Position numbers and translations under genes: made by a program
The notes under the pieces: model-generated
Databases searched by the model: none
Told to the model about the DNA's origin: nothing
The model's input: only the letters and a program-made list of their open reading frames with translations
Origin: Patescibacteria group bacterium
GTDB lineage: Bacteria; Patescibacteriota; Microgenomatia; UBA1400; PJMF01
NCBI GenBank assembly: GCA_018816485.1
Contig: JAHIVL010000029.1
Location: forward strand, 1-7,210
DNA length: 7,210 nt
Direction: 5' to 3'
In this document: positions 1 through 6,919 of the stretch, in pieces
How the letters are laid out: the number at the start of each line of letters is the position of its first letter
How positions within the stretch are numbered: the first letter of the stretch is position 1

Positions 1-18
1 GGATTTGGAAAATTAAAA

Positions 19-987
19 CTATTTCTTAACCAACCCCCAAACACTCCCCCACACAACCATTATATCAGATGATATTTGTAAGACAGGTAGCCAATACCAA
101 CTGCACTGTGCATAGCGATAATTTTTATATATTGACCACAAAATATAAGTCACTAAAAAAGTTGGAACTACCCCGAACAAAATCCATAAATTTCCAACAA
201 ATTTCAACTGTAAAATCCCCCATATAAAAACCGAAAGTCCTAGTAAATATCTGGCAAATATTAATAAAACTTTTGGCCGAATAATTCCAGCATAAGTATC
301 ACCACGAGCAAATCTAAAAATCATTTTATAAAAGCTTTTGAGATTCGAACTAGGCTTCCAAAATACAATCGCATTCTTAGAAAAGCCTATTTTTGTGCCA
401 CTAGATTTTAGTCTTCTTGCAAAATTATAGTCTTCATTATCACTAAGCTTCTCATCAAAACCACCAACTTTTTGCCAAATATTTTTGCTAAATAAAACCG
501 ATCGTGTTGCGGGTAAAAAATTATTCTCATCCACTTGGTCGGGCATCACTAAAACATAAGGAACAACCGCTTCCTCAAATGGAGTTTTTGGTAAAGCAGA
601 GTAATATCCGGCCACCACTTCTGCATCCTTTTTAGTTGCTATACTTAACTGCTTTTGTTTTTTTATTAGTTCTTTTAGCCAATTCTTATCCAACACACAT
701 CCTGCATCTGTTACCGCAATCAAAGGATACTTAGATTTCTCAATCGCAAAATTACGTCCAACACTTCTATTGCCTTTTTTTATATACAGTTTGAATGATA
801 ATTCAGAATTCTGTTTTCCAAGCTCTTTTATGAAATCATTTATCAACTCTACCGTTTTATCTTTTGAGCCTCCATCAACAATAACAACTTCATCTGGTTT
901 TATTACTTGTTGGACAATACTATCTAGCAAAGAAATAATTGTTTTCTCTTCATTTAAAATAGTAACTATAAGTGAAACTTTTTTCAT
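19..987 (-). CDS. GT2-family glycosyltransferase with C-terminal membrane segments
   Basis: This is probably a membrane-bound family 2 glycosyltransferase that transfers a sugar from a nucleotide-activated donor onto a lipid-linked or surface glycan; donor and acceptor cannot be read from sequence. The 322-residue protein begins with a GT-A fold: the VTILNEEKTI strand-loop near residues 8-17, VDGGSKDKT at 37-45, and TDAG at 93-96, a common variant of the DxD metal site. NEDYNFARRL at 184-193 matches the acidic ED region that usually supplies the catalytic base, and the RFARGD stretch follows at 225-230. Three hydrophobic segments follow, at about 238-258, 264-286 and 299-318, consistent with membrane anchoring. 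The ATG overlaps the stop of the upstream GT4 gene by one base (TAATG), so translation is probably coupled. The gene is complete and ends in TAG. The family call is firm, the substrate unknown. Confidence 0.9.
   Translation of the reverse strand: MKKVSLIVTILNEEKTIISLLDSIVQQVIKPDEVVIVDGGSKDKTVELINDFIKELGKQNSELSFKLYIKKGNRSVGRNFAIEKSKYPLIAVTDAGCVLDKNWLKELIKKQKQLSIATKKDAEVVAGYYSALPKTPFEEAVVPYVLVMPDQVDENNFLPATRSVLFSKNIWQKVGGFDEKLSDNEDYNFARRLKSSGTKIGFSKNAIVFWKPSSNLKSFYKMIFRFARGDTYAGIIRPKVLLIFARYLLGLSVFIWGILQLKFVGNLWILFGVVPTFLVTYILWSIYKNYRYAQCSWYWLPVLQISSDIMVVWGSVWGLVKK
30..58 (-). other. G-rich patch at the 3' end of the GT2 gene
   Basis: In otherwise AT-rich DNA the plus strand carries C runs at 30-31, 34-38, 46-50 and 57-58, so the coding (minus) strand and its mRNA read GG-N6-GGGGG-N7-GGGGG-N2-GG. 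The run encodes V-W-G-S-V-W-G-L-V with GGG glycine codons, just before the stop. The spacing would allow a two-layer G-quadruplex in the mRNA, but this may simply be the TGG and GGG codons of the last membrane helix. Confidence 0.3.
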
Positions 988-2042
988 TAAATTTTAATAC
1001 GATTGCATTCGGAATGATGTGCCAATCCTTCATCCCAAAGCTTTAAATATATATTTAAAGCTTTTCCCCAGGTTTGTTGTTTTGCAAATTCTCTCGCCTC
1101 AATTTTTGACTGATTTTCAGATTTGGGAGAATCGAATAGTAAGGTAATTTTACTGATCATGGATTCCGGAGTATTTGCTATTAATAAATACTTGCTTCCA
1201 GGAAAACTTTCTAAATATGCTTTTTTTAAATTATTTGAATAAAAAGAGCAAACATTATTTCCAATTAATTGCGCTTCCAAAATAGATAAATATGATGACG
1301 AAAAAATCAGATCTTTATTTACAAGATACTTACTAATATTTTTTACAAATCCAGTGACTTCTCCCAACTTTTCACATTTTTGACGATATTCGCCGTCTCC
1401 AATCCAAGTAATATTCACTTTATAACCCTTTGTTTTCAGTATCCCAACAGTTTGAATATATTTTTCAACTTCATTGTCATTTGATAATCTTCCAATAAAA
1501 GCAATACTTATTTGAAAATCATCTTGAATATGATTTTTTTTGCCAGACTTTGTTAATCGTTTAGCATTTATGCCTCCATAAGTAATGTAGCTAGGTTTAT
1601 CAAAGTAAAATTTTTGAATCCATGCTCCAACATGAATCGACCCTCTTGAAAGTTTTGAATAAACATATCTTTGAAGTTTTGCATTAAATCTCACTGGATA
1701 CTTTGTTTCCCAACCATGAAAAGTAATAAATATTTTTTTTCGAATCAATTTATAAATTGGCATAATCCACCAAAAAACATCATGAACATGAATTACATCG
1801 GCTTCTAAAAAGGTATCTTTATGACTTTTAATAAACTCCCATCTTTGTTCAACATCGTCAGGAATTCTAATCACTTTTACTCCATTACAAATTGCAGAGT
1901 CAGCAAGTTTAGAATTATGTTTCAGAGTAACTACAGTTACTTCATGACCCATTTTAATTAACAAAGAATTTATCTCTTTCAAATGAATCTCTACCCCTCC
2001 TAAATGAGGTAAGTAGTATTTAGCTATGTGAACAATTTTCAT
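987..2042 (-). CDS. GT4-family glycosyltransferase (GT-B fold)
   Basis: This is a probable retaining, cytoplasmic sugar transferase working on surface polysaccharide or glycolipid. The 351-residue protein has the GT-B layout of the GT4 family. The N-terminal half shows YYLPHLGGVEIHL at 9-21 (acceptor-side loop), DVIHVHD at 82-88 and FHGWE at 108-112. YGGI at 155-158 marks the linker, and AFIGRLS at 181-187 opens the donor-binding domain. WIGDGE at 213-218 and SSYLSILEAQLIG at 249-261 follow. In the usual EX7E motif the second glutamate is present (E256), but the position eight residues before it is serine (S248). There is no signal peptide or membrane helix. It is the first gene of the leftward pair, and the bases before its ATG contain no Shine-Dalgarno sequence. 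The family call is strong, the specificity unknown. Confidence 0.9.
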   Translation of the reverse strand: MKIVHIAKYYLPHLGGVEIHLKEINSLLIKMGHEVTVVTLKHNSKLADSAICNGVKVIRIPDDVEQRWEFIKSHKDTFLEADVIHVHDVFWWIMPIYKLIRKKIFITFHGWETKYPVRFNAKLQRYVYSKLSRGSIHVGAWIQKFYFDKPSYITYGGINAKRLTKSGKKNHIQDDFQISIAFIGRLSNDNEVEKYIQTVGILKTKGYKVNITWIGDGEYRQKCEKLGEVTGFVKNISKYLVNKDLIFSSSYLSILEAQLIGNNVCSFYSNNLKKAYLESFPGSKYLLIANTPESMISKITLLFDSPKSENQSKIEAREFAKQQTWGKALNIYLKLWDEGLAHHSECNRIKI

Positions 2043-2157
2043 AATTGGTTTTGTTTTCAGTAGAAGCTATATGCGCAATCTATCTGCAAGATTCTTGTTG
2101 TTAAATTCAGACTTACTACTTAATTTTACTACAAAGCTAGGATTAAAGATATCGAGT
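2043..2157. promoter_or_regulatory. Divergent intergenic region between the GT operon and the C39-like gene
   Basis: These 115 bases separate the leftward glycosyltransferase pair from the rightward genes, so they must hold the promoter for each direction unless one lies further inside a gene. I see no consensus pair: the best rightward match is TTGTTA at 2098-2103 with TAATTT at 2121-2126 (17-base spacer), which is weak. No operator palindrome or riboswitch-like structure stands out. The frame of the rightward gene stays open back to an ATG at 2071, which I consider non-coding leader. Confidence 0.45.
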
Positions 2158-3951
2158 ATGCTCAAAAAACTTTATAAAATTTTAATTATATTAATGATGT
2201 TTTTATATTATGCTTTTTGGTTAAGTTCTCCAATACATGCAGAAACAATTTTATTCGAAGATGATTTTTCCAGTGGTTTCGAAAAGTGGGAATCAGTACG
2301 TGATCATTTTGATCTCTGGAGTATTGTAGACAACCAAGCAGATGTTTTTATTAACACAAGGTCTACTTTGGCAGAACTAGTACCAAAAGATTTGTATTGG
2401 AACCCTGAGTGGAAAAATATTGTTTATGATCTTGATTATAAATATATCCAAGGAGCTGATAAAAATATTTCCTTCGGTTTTAAAGATGTCTTAAATTGGT
2501 ACGAAATTCACTTTGTTGGAACTTCCTATTTTCTATCACATGTAAAAGATGGACAAGTGGTTTGGGATAATACTGGATATGCACACATTATAAATAATAT
2601 TACTAATCATGTTTCAATAAGTCTTAACGAAGGAAAGATAATAGTTATTATTAATGATCAGGAAGTAATTAACATTGAAGATCCAACTTTTGACAATGAC
2701 TATGGGAAAATTGGAATCAAAGCGGGTGCCGGCTCTATTTATCCAACTCATGCAATTTACGACAATATTGTAGTTAAAACACTTGATAATATTATAAGTA
2801 AATTAAATATAACAAGACAAGAACAAACTGATCCTAGTTGGGCCAATGATGAATATGATTCTGCTAAAGATTGGTCTGATAATTTTGAAATTAGTCGCTG
2901 GGGTTGTCTAGTAACTTCAATCTCGATGATTATGAATTACCATGGCATAGATAAAATGCCAAATAACGAAGCTGTAAATCCAACCACAATTAATCTCTGG
3001 CTAAAATCTCAACCAGACGGCTTTGTGGGCTCGGGACTAATTAATTGGATAGCAATCACTAGGCTAACTAAACTAATCAATATTGAATCCGCAACTCCAA
3101 AACTTGAGTATAAAAGAATTGCCGGAGATGAATTAACAACTGCTATTGCAGAAATTGACGCTGGTAGGCCTGTAATTTTACAAATACCTGGACATTTTCT
3201 TGTTGGTGACGGTGTAATCGAAACTAGCGACCTCTACATTACCGACCCCGCATATAGTTATGAAAAGTTTTCCGAATATCAACAACCTTTGCTTTCAACC
3301 AGGACCCTAGAACCAACATTTACTGATCTAAGCTACATTCACATTAATCATGATTCAAGTTTGAATACATCAATTGTAAAGGAAGATCGGTCAGAAATAA
3401 ATAATTTGCAATTTTTTGAAGAATATCTTAGTGATTTTATTTATGACGAAAATTTAAGTGGTGGTGGATATACAGAAAATAGCTCACCCGTACTTCAAAT
3501 ACATGAAATTGAAAAACCTGAAAATGGTGTTTATATTATTGAAGTTTCTCAAGATAGTTTTGGACCATTTAAGATAAGTATTTTTGCATACACTAATGAA
3601 GGTGAAGTTTCGGTTTTGTCATATTCAGGATTGGTTGGACAAAATAAAATTCAATTAAAATTAACTTATAACAATGAGAATGAATCTCATATTGAAAAAG
3701 GAATTAATTTCCAAACCTTGATAAATGATATTTCTGAACTGTTACAACAAAACGAAATTAAAAAACATTATGTTGCTACAGAACTAATGAAATATGCTGA
3801 GTTTGGAAAAAGTAGTTCTAGTGAAAACCTACTCAGATATATTGATGCTCTGCAACAATTTGTGGAATGGTACTCTCCTCAAATTTCTGAAGCTGGAAAA
3901 ATGTATCTAAATCAAAGATTGTTAGAAATAAAAGGTATAATACTTGAATAA
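2158..3951 (+). CDS. Secreted C39-like cysteine peptidase with jelly-roll and C-terminal beta/helical domains
   Basis: This is a predicted exported protein of 597 residues. I chose the ATG at 2158, not the one 87 bases upstream, because it places a classic signal peptide at the very N-terminus: MLKK, a hydrophobic core, then SPIHA with likely cleavage after A28. Residues about 31-208 (FEDDFSSGFEKW onward) resemble a LamG/DUF1080-like jelly-roll, often carbohydrate-binding. Residues about 218-398 form a papain-like C39-like peptidase domain with EQTDPSWAND (oxyanion Q223), SRWGC (nucleophile C250), PGHFLV (H346) and YITDPA (D363), so the catalytic set looks intact. Residues about 442-503 look like an Ig-type beta sandwich, and 515-597 are helical and somewhat FIMAH-like. 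There is no C-terminal anchor or LPXTG motif. Substrate is unknown; cleavage of peptides or host/self surface proteins is inference. Its stop abuts the dus start codon. Confidence 0.8.
   Translation: MLKKLYKILIILMMFLYYAFWLSSPIHAETILFEDDFSSGFEKWESVRDHFDLWSIVDNQADVFINTRSTLAELVPKDLYWNPEWKNIVYDLDYKYIQGADKNISFGFKDVLNWYEIHFVGTSYFLSHVKDGQVVWDNTGYAHIINNITNHVSISLNEGKIIVIINDQEVINIEDPTFDNDYGKIGIKAGAGSIYPTHAIYDNIVVKTLDNIISKLNITRQEQTDPSWANDEYDSAKDWSDNFEISRWGCLVTSISMIMNYHGIDKMPNNEAVNPTTINLWLKSQPDGFVGSGLINWIAITRLTKLINIESATPKLEYKRIAGDELTTAIAEIDAGRPVILQIPGHFLVGDGVIETSDLYITDPAYSYEKFSEYQQPLLSTRTLEPTFTDLSYIHINHDSSLNTSIVKEDRSEINNLQFFEEYLSDFIYDENLSGGGYTENSSPVLQIHEIEKPENGVYIIEVSQDSFGPFKISIFAYTNEGEVSVLSYSGLVGQNKIQLKLTYNNENESHIEKGINFQTLINDISELLQQNEIKKHYVATELMKYAEFGKSSSSENLLRYIDALQQFVEWYSPQISEAGKMYLNQRLLEIKGIILE
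3936..3941 (+). promoter_or_regulatory. Possible -10 box before dus
   Basis: A consensus TATAAT lies in the last codons of the C39-like gene, ten bases before the dus ATG. A start site at the usual distance would leave a leader of only a few bases. There is no convincing -35 partner (TTGTTA at 3919-3924 gives only an 11-base spacer) and no TG extension, and such hexamers arise by chance in AT-rich DNA. Confidence 0.25.
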
Positions 3952-5067
3952 ATGAATAACAATATAGACAATTTTTGGTCCAAGTTGAAAAAACCGATTT
4001 TTGGTTTATCTCCAATGGACGGTGTCACTGATCAGCCATATAGATTTATTCAAAAAAAATATGGTAAACCAGCGGTAATCTACACAGAATTTACAAATGT
4101 CGAGGGAGTCTGTCATGGAGCAACGACACTTCTACGAGATTTTATTTATGATGAAACTCAAAGACCAATAGTCGCCCAAATCTATGGCAAAACACCAAAA
4201 TATTTTAGACAAACTGCAGTTATTTTGTGTCAACTTGGATTTAATGGCATAGATATTAACATGGGATGTCCTGCAAAAAGTGTCGATAACTCTGGATCAG
4301 GAGCAGCTTTAATTAAAACACCAGAACTTGCTCAAGATATTATTAAAGCTACTAAGCTTGGAATCCAAGATTATTTAAATGGTCAAAGAGCTAAAGATTG
4401 TAGTAATATTACTGAAGAAATTTCACAAGCAGTCGAGAAAAAAGCTAAATTGTTACCCAAAAAATATCAAGAAAAAAGTAAGGGTCTTTCAGGCACAATA
4501 CCCGTAAGTGTAAAAACTAGAATTGGCTACTCAAGCGCAATTGTAGAAGAATGGATACCTATATTGCTAAAAATGGAACCTGCTGTAATTGCAATTCATG
4601 GTAGAACTTTAAAACAACAATATTCTGGAAACGCTAACTGGAATGAAATAAAAAAAGCAGCCAATCTGTGCCATAAAACTAAAACCTTAATCCTAGGAAA
4701 CGGCGATATTCAAGATTTTCAAGATGCACAAAGGAAAATTAAAGAATATGGGGTTGATGGAGTTTTAATTGGCCGTGCAACATTTGGTAATCCATTTATT
4801 TTTGTAGAAAATAAAGATGGTGGTAACAAGATAAGCTGTGGCGCCACCAACAATAGGGAAAATATATTTGAAGTTGCTCTCGAACACTCACGAGTTTTTG
4901 AAAAAACCTACTCGAATAAGCCTAGATATAATTTTTTACCAATGAGAAAACATTTAGGCTGGTATGTAAGAAACATCTCTAATGCTAAAATCGTTAGAGC
5001 TGACCTCTTCAAAACTAATAGTGCTGAAGAAGTAGAAACTGTGTTGAAAAATTACAAGCTGTTATAA
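3952..5067 (+). CDS. dus: tRNA-dihydrouridine synthase (Dus family)
   Basis: This cytoplasmic FMN enzyme reduces specific uridines in the tRNA D-loop to dihydrouridine using NADPH. The 371-residue protein shows the family motifs in order: LSPMDGVTDQPYR at 19-31 (FMN-binding start of the TIM barrel), DINMGCPAKSV at 101-111 with catalytic C106, SGAALIK at 116-122, VSVKTRIGY at 185-193 with K188, AIHGRT at 214-219 with H216, LGNGDI at 248-253 and LIGRATFGNP at 272-281 (FMN phosphate grip), followed by a helical C-terminal tRNA-binding domain. A lysine/glutamate-rich stretch at about 140-183 exceeds the usual link before the VKTR strand by roughly 35-40 residues. DusA, B or C specificity cannot be assigned. 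The ATG follows the previous TAA with no gap. AAAGG at 3931-3935 is too distant for a good ribosome site. The 3' end carries the promoter of the next tRNA. Confidence 0.95.
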   Translation: MNNNIDNFWSKLKKPIFGLSPMDGVTDQPYRFIQKKYGKPAVIYTEFTNVEGVCHGATTLLRDFIYDETQRPIVAQIYGKTPKYFRQTAVILCQLGFNGIDINMGCPAKSVDNSGSGAALIKTPELAQDIIKATKLGIQDYLNGQRAKDCSNITEEISQAVEKKAKLLPKKYQEKSKGLSGTIPVSVKTRIGYSSAIVEEWIPILLKMEPAVIAIHGRTLKQQYSGNANWNEIKKAANLCHKTKTLILGNGDIQDFQDAQRKIKEYGVDGVLIGRATFGNPFIFVENKDGGNKISCGATNNRENIFEVALEHSRVFEKTYSNKPRYNFLPMRKHLGWYVRNISNAKIVRADLFKTNSAEEVETVLKNYKLL

Positions 5068-5068
5068 T
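5060..5068 (+). promoter_or_regulatory. Extended -10 promoter of tRNA-Val
   Basis: The bases TGTTATAAT match the extended -10 consensus (TGn plus TATAAT) perfectly. They span the last sense codons and the TAA stop of dus. Transcription would begin near 5075-5076, six or seven bases before the tRNA 5' end, which is normal for a tRNA promoter. The -35 is weak: TTGAAA at 5044-5049 sits only 13 bases away, as expected if the extended -10 element compensates. Confidence 0.6.
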
Positions 5069-5081
5069 TGCTCAAATAATA

Positions 5082-5155
5082 GGTCGTATAGCTCAGTTGG
5101 TTAGAGCGCACGATTCACATTCGTGAGGTCCCTGGTTCGAGTCCAGGTACGACCA
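5082..5155 (+). tRNA. trnV: tRNA-Val (anticodon CAC)
   Basis: A complete cloverleaf of 74 bases folds with no mismatch. The acceptor stem pairs GGTCGTA (5082-5088) with TACGACC (5148-5154), followed by discriminator A5155. The D-stem pairs GCTC (5091-5094) with GAGC (5104-5107). The anticodon stem pairs CACGA (5109-5113) with TCGTG (5121-5125) around the seven-base loop TTCACAT, giving anticodon CAC at 5116-5118, which reads GUG. The variable loop is AGGTC, and the T-arm pairs CCTGG with CCAGG around TTCGAGT. A35, C36 and A73 are valine identity elements. CCA is not encoded (CAG follows), so it must be added by nucleotidyltransferase. D-loop uridines at 16, 17, 20 and 20a are potential dihydrouridine sites. 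The gene lies between dus and a membrane protein gene on the same strand. Confidence 0.95.
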
Positions 5156-5161
5156 CAGAAA

Positions 5162-5170
5162 TGGTAAAAT
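5162..5170 (+). promoter_or_regulatory. Possible extended -10 box for a leaderless TPR gene mRNA
   Basis: TGGTAAAAT matches TGn plus TAAAAT (five of six to TATAAT). It ends six bases before the ATG at 5177, so transcription would start at or next to the start codon and give a leaderless mRNA. No Shine-Dalgarno sequence competes with this reading. The alternative is read-through from the tRNA promoter, and chance is possible in AT-rich DNA. Confidence 0.35.
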
Positions 5171-5176
5171 GAATCA

Positions 5177-6919
5177 ATGACATTTTCAAAAATTAAACTT
5201 ATTGGAATTTTACTAACTATTGGCCTCTTGGCTTACTTACCTTCATTAAAAAATGAATTCGTCTGGGACGATGAACAATTTATTTATAATAATTCATACG
5301 TCAAGAATTTTGAACTCAAAAAAATATTTACTGAAAATACTATCGCTGGCGCTGGTGAAATAAGTAGTTATTATCGTCCGTTAACAACACTCTCATTTGC
5401 AATCGATCATGAAATTTGGGGAATTAACCCGATTAGTTTTCATCTCACAAATACCTTATTACACATCTTAGCAGGAATTATTTTATTTACTTTGCTTATA
5501 TATCTGGGAATTTCCCAAAATATATCATTCTGGATTAGCGCCATTTTTTTAGCACATCCTGTTCAAACTGAAGCAGTAGTTTATGCAAACTCTCGTGGAG
5601 ATTCAATGTATGCTTTCTGGAGTTTGCTTGGGTTATTAGCATTTTCACTTCTCTGCCTAAACAAATATCCTAAATTCCAAATTTATAATTTATCGCTAAA
5701 GCTAGCAAGAATTCACTTGGCCACACTCACAATTGTTTTTTATCTCTTTAGCATCTTAAGCAAAGAAATTGGCATTGCATCCTTAGGATTATTTTTTCTG
5801 ACGTTTTTATCGTTTAATATATTTAATATTAAAAAGATTTGGTCAAAAAATAGAACTCAGATCCTCACTTTAGGTACACTAGCGTTGACTTCGTTTTCAT
5901 ATTTAATATTCAGAAATAAAATATTAAATATCTCTACGAATCTTAAGTTTTACGATCCTACATCACCATACGGTTCAAGTGTTTTTGTAAGACTTCATAC
6001 ATTTTTCAAATCTCTATGGGATTACTTTCGATTAATTTTTTGGCCAAATAAACTTCATATGGAACGAGACTTAGAAATTATAAATCAACCAATTTCTATA
6101 TGGCTAATTGCTACTCTATCATTAATCATTTTTGTAACCGTAATTGGTTTTTTTGAATTTAAAAAACAAAAAACAATATTTACTTGGTATGGTTTTTTGT
6201 GGTTTTTAATTATGTTAGTTCCGGTTTCAGGAATATTACCAGTCAACGGATTAATCTACGAACACTGGTTATATGTACCAATAATTGGATTTACAATATT
6301 TATGTTTGGAATTATCAAAACATTATTTAAAAATAAATTAAATAATTCCTTAAAATATTTCCTACCCATTCTCTTGACAATTTATATCACATTAACAATT
6401 AAACAAAATAACATTTGGAGCAATCCAATTAAATTTTACAAATATACTTTAGCATTTTCACAAACAGCTAGATTGAATAATAATTTAGCAATGGCATATG
6501 CTCAAGCTGGTGAAAATCAAATGGCAATTGAAAATTATAAAAAGGCGATTGAAATATCTGACTTCTACCCCCAGACTCACTATAACTTAGGAAATACTTA
6601 TCTAAATATGGGCGAAATTGATTTGGCAGAACAAGCTTTTAAAACAGCAATTTCCATGAACGGTAACTTTTTCCCAGCCTATGGACCACTAGTTAATATC
6701 TTTCTATCTAAAGAAAAATATGATCAAGCCCTACCATTAGTCAAAAATTTAATAAATAATTCAGACTTCGATTTCAATACAAATTTAGTTTATCTTAATA
6801 TTTTATACAAAACTAGTAACACTAAAGAAGCAGAAAAACTAAAAATTAAATTAAAGTCTTTATATGCAACTGACCAACACGCTCTCAATCAAATTGATAA
6901 GGTTGTCAAGAATAATTAA
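5177..6919 (+). CDS. TMTC-like GT-C membrane protein with C-terminal TPRs
   Basis: This 580-residue polytopic protein resembles the TMTC/PMT-type GT-C glycosyltransferases, which in eukaryotes O-mannosylate proteins from a lipid-linked donor; the activity here is inferred. About eleven hydrophobic segments lie between residues 5 and 407. GT-C features include FVWDDEQFIYNN at 28-39 (acidic pair D31-D32 in the first loop), YYRPLTTLSF at 65-74, HLTNTLLHIL at 89-98, AHPVQTEAVVY at 126-136 followed by SRGD at 139-142, SKEIG at 195-199, and PVSGILPVNG with EHWLYVP at 349-368. After the last helix come three clear TPRs at about 430-462, 463-495 and 496-528 and a degenerate fourth at 529-563, probably for partner or substrate binding. 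The start at 5177 is the only workable ATG: those at 5161 and 5169 hit stops at once. It starts 21 bases after the tRNA and has no ribosome site. Confidence 0.85.
   Translation: MTFSKIKLIGILLTIGLLAYLPSLKNEFVWDDEQFIYNNSYVKNFELKKIFTENTIAGAGEISSYYRPLTTLSFAIDHEIWGINPISFHLTNTLLHILAGIILFTLLIYLGISQNISFWISAIFLAHPVQTEAVVYANSRGDSMYAFWSLLGLLAFSLLCLNKYPKFQIYNLSLKLARIHLATLTIVFYLFSILSKEIGIASLGLFFLTFLSFNIFNIKKIWSKNRTQILTLGTLALTSFSYLIFRNKILNISTNLKFYDPTSPYGSSVFVRLHTFFKSLWDYFRLIFWPNKLHMERDLEIINQPISIWLIATLSLIIFVTVIGFFEFKKQKTIFTWYGFLWFLIMLVPVSGILPVNGLIYEHWLYVPIIGFTIFMFGIIKTLFKNKLNNSLKYFLPILLTIYITLTIKQNNIWSNPIKFYKYTLAFSQTARLNNNLAMAYAQAGENQMAIENYKKAIEISDFYPQTHYNLGNTYLNMGEIDLAEQAFKTAISMNGNFFPAYGPLVNIFLSKEKYDQALPLVKNLINNSDFDFNTNLVYLNILYKTSNTKEAEKLKIKLKSLYATDQHALNQIDKVVKNN

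Noticed and set aside
770..997. 75-codon open frame on the plus strand
   Set aside because: It lies almost wholly antisense within the well-supported GT2 gene and its translation is a low-complexity Ser/Phe-rich reading with no motif.
2095..2126. Rightward promoter TTGTTG/TTGTTA with a TAATTT or ACTTAA -10
   Set aside because: The -10 matches are only about half consensus, so it is mentioned within the intergenic region but not called separately.
3833..4015. 60-codon open frame on the minus strand
   Set aside because: It runs antisense across the C39-like/dus junction, both of which are clear genes, and shows no domain or start signal.
5166..5186. AAAATG/CATTTT inverted repeat around the TPR gene start
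   Set aside because: Only six mostly A-T pairs with a nine-base loop and no T run after it; too weak for a terminator or regulatory hairpin.
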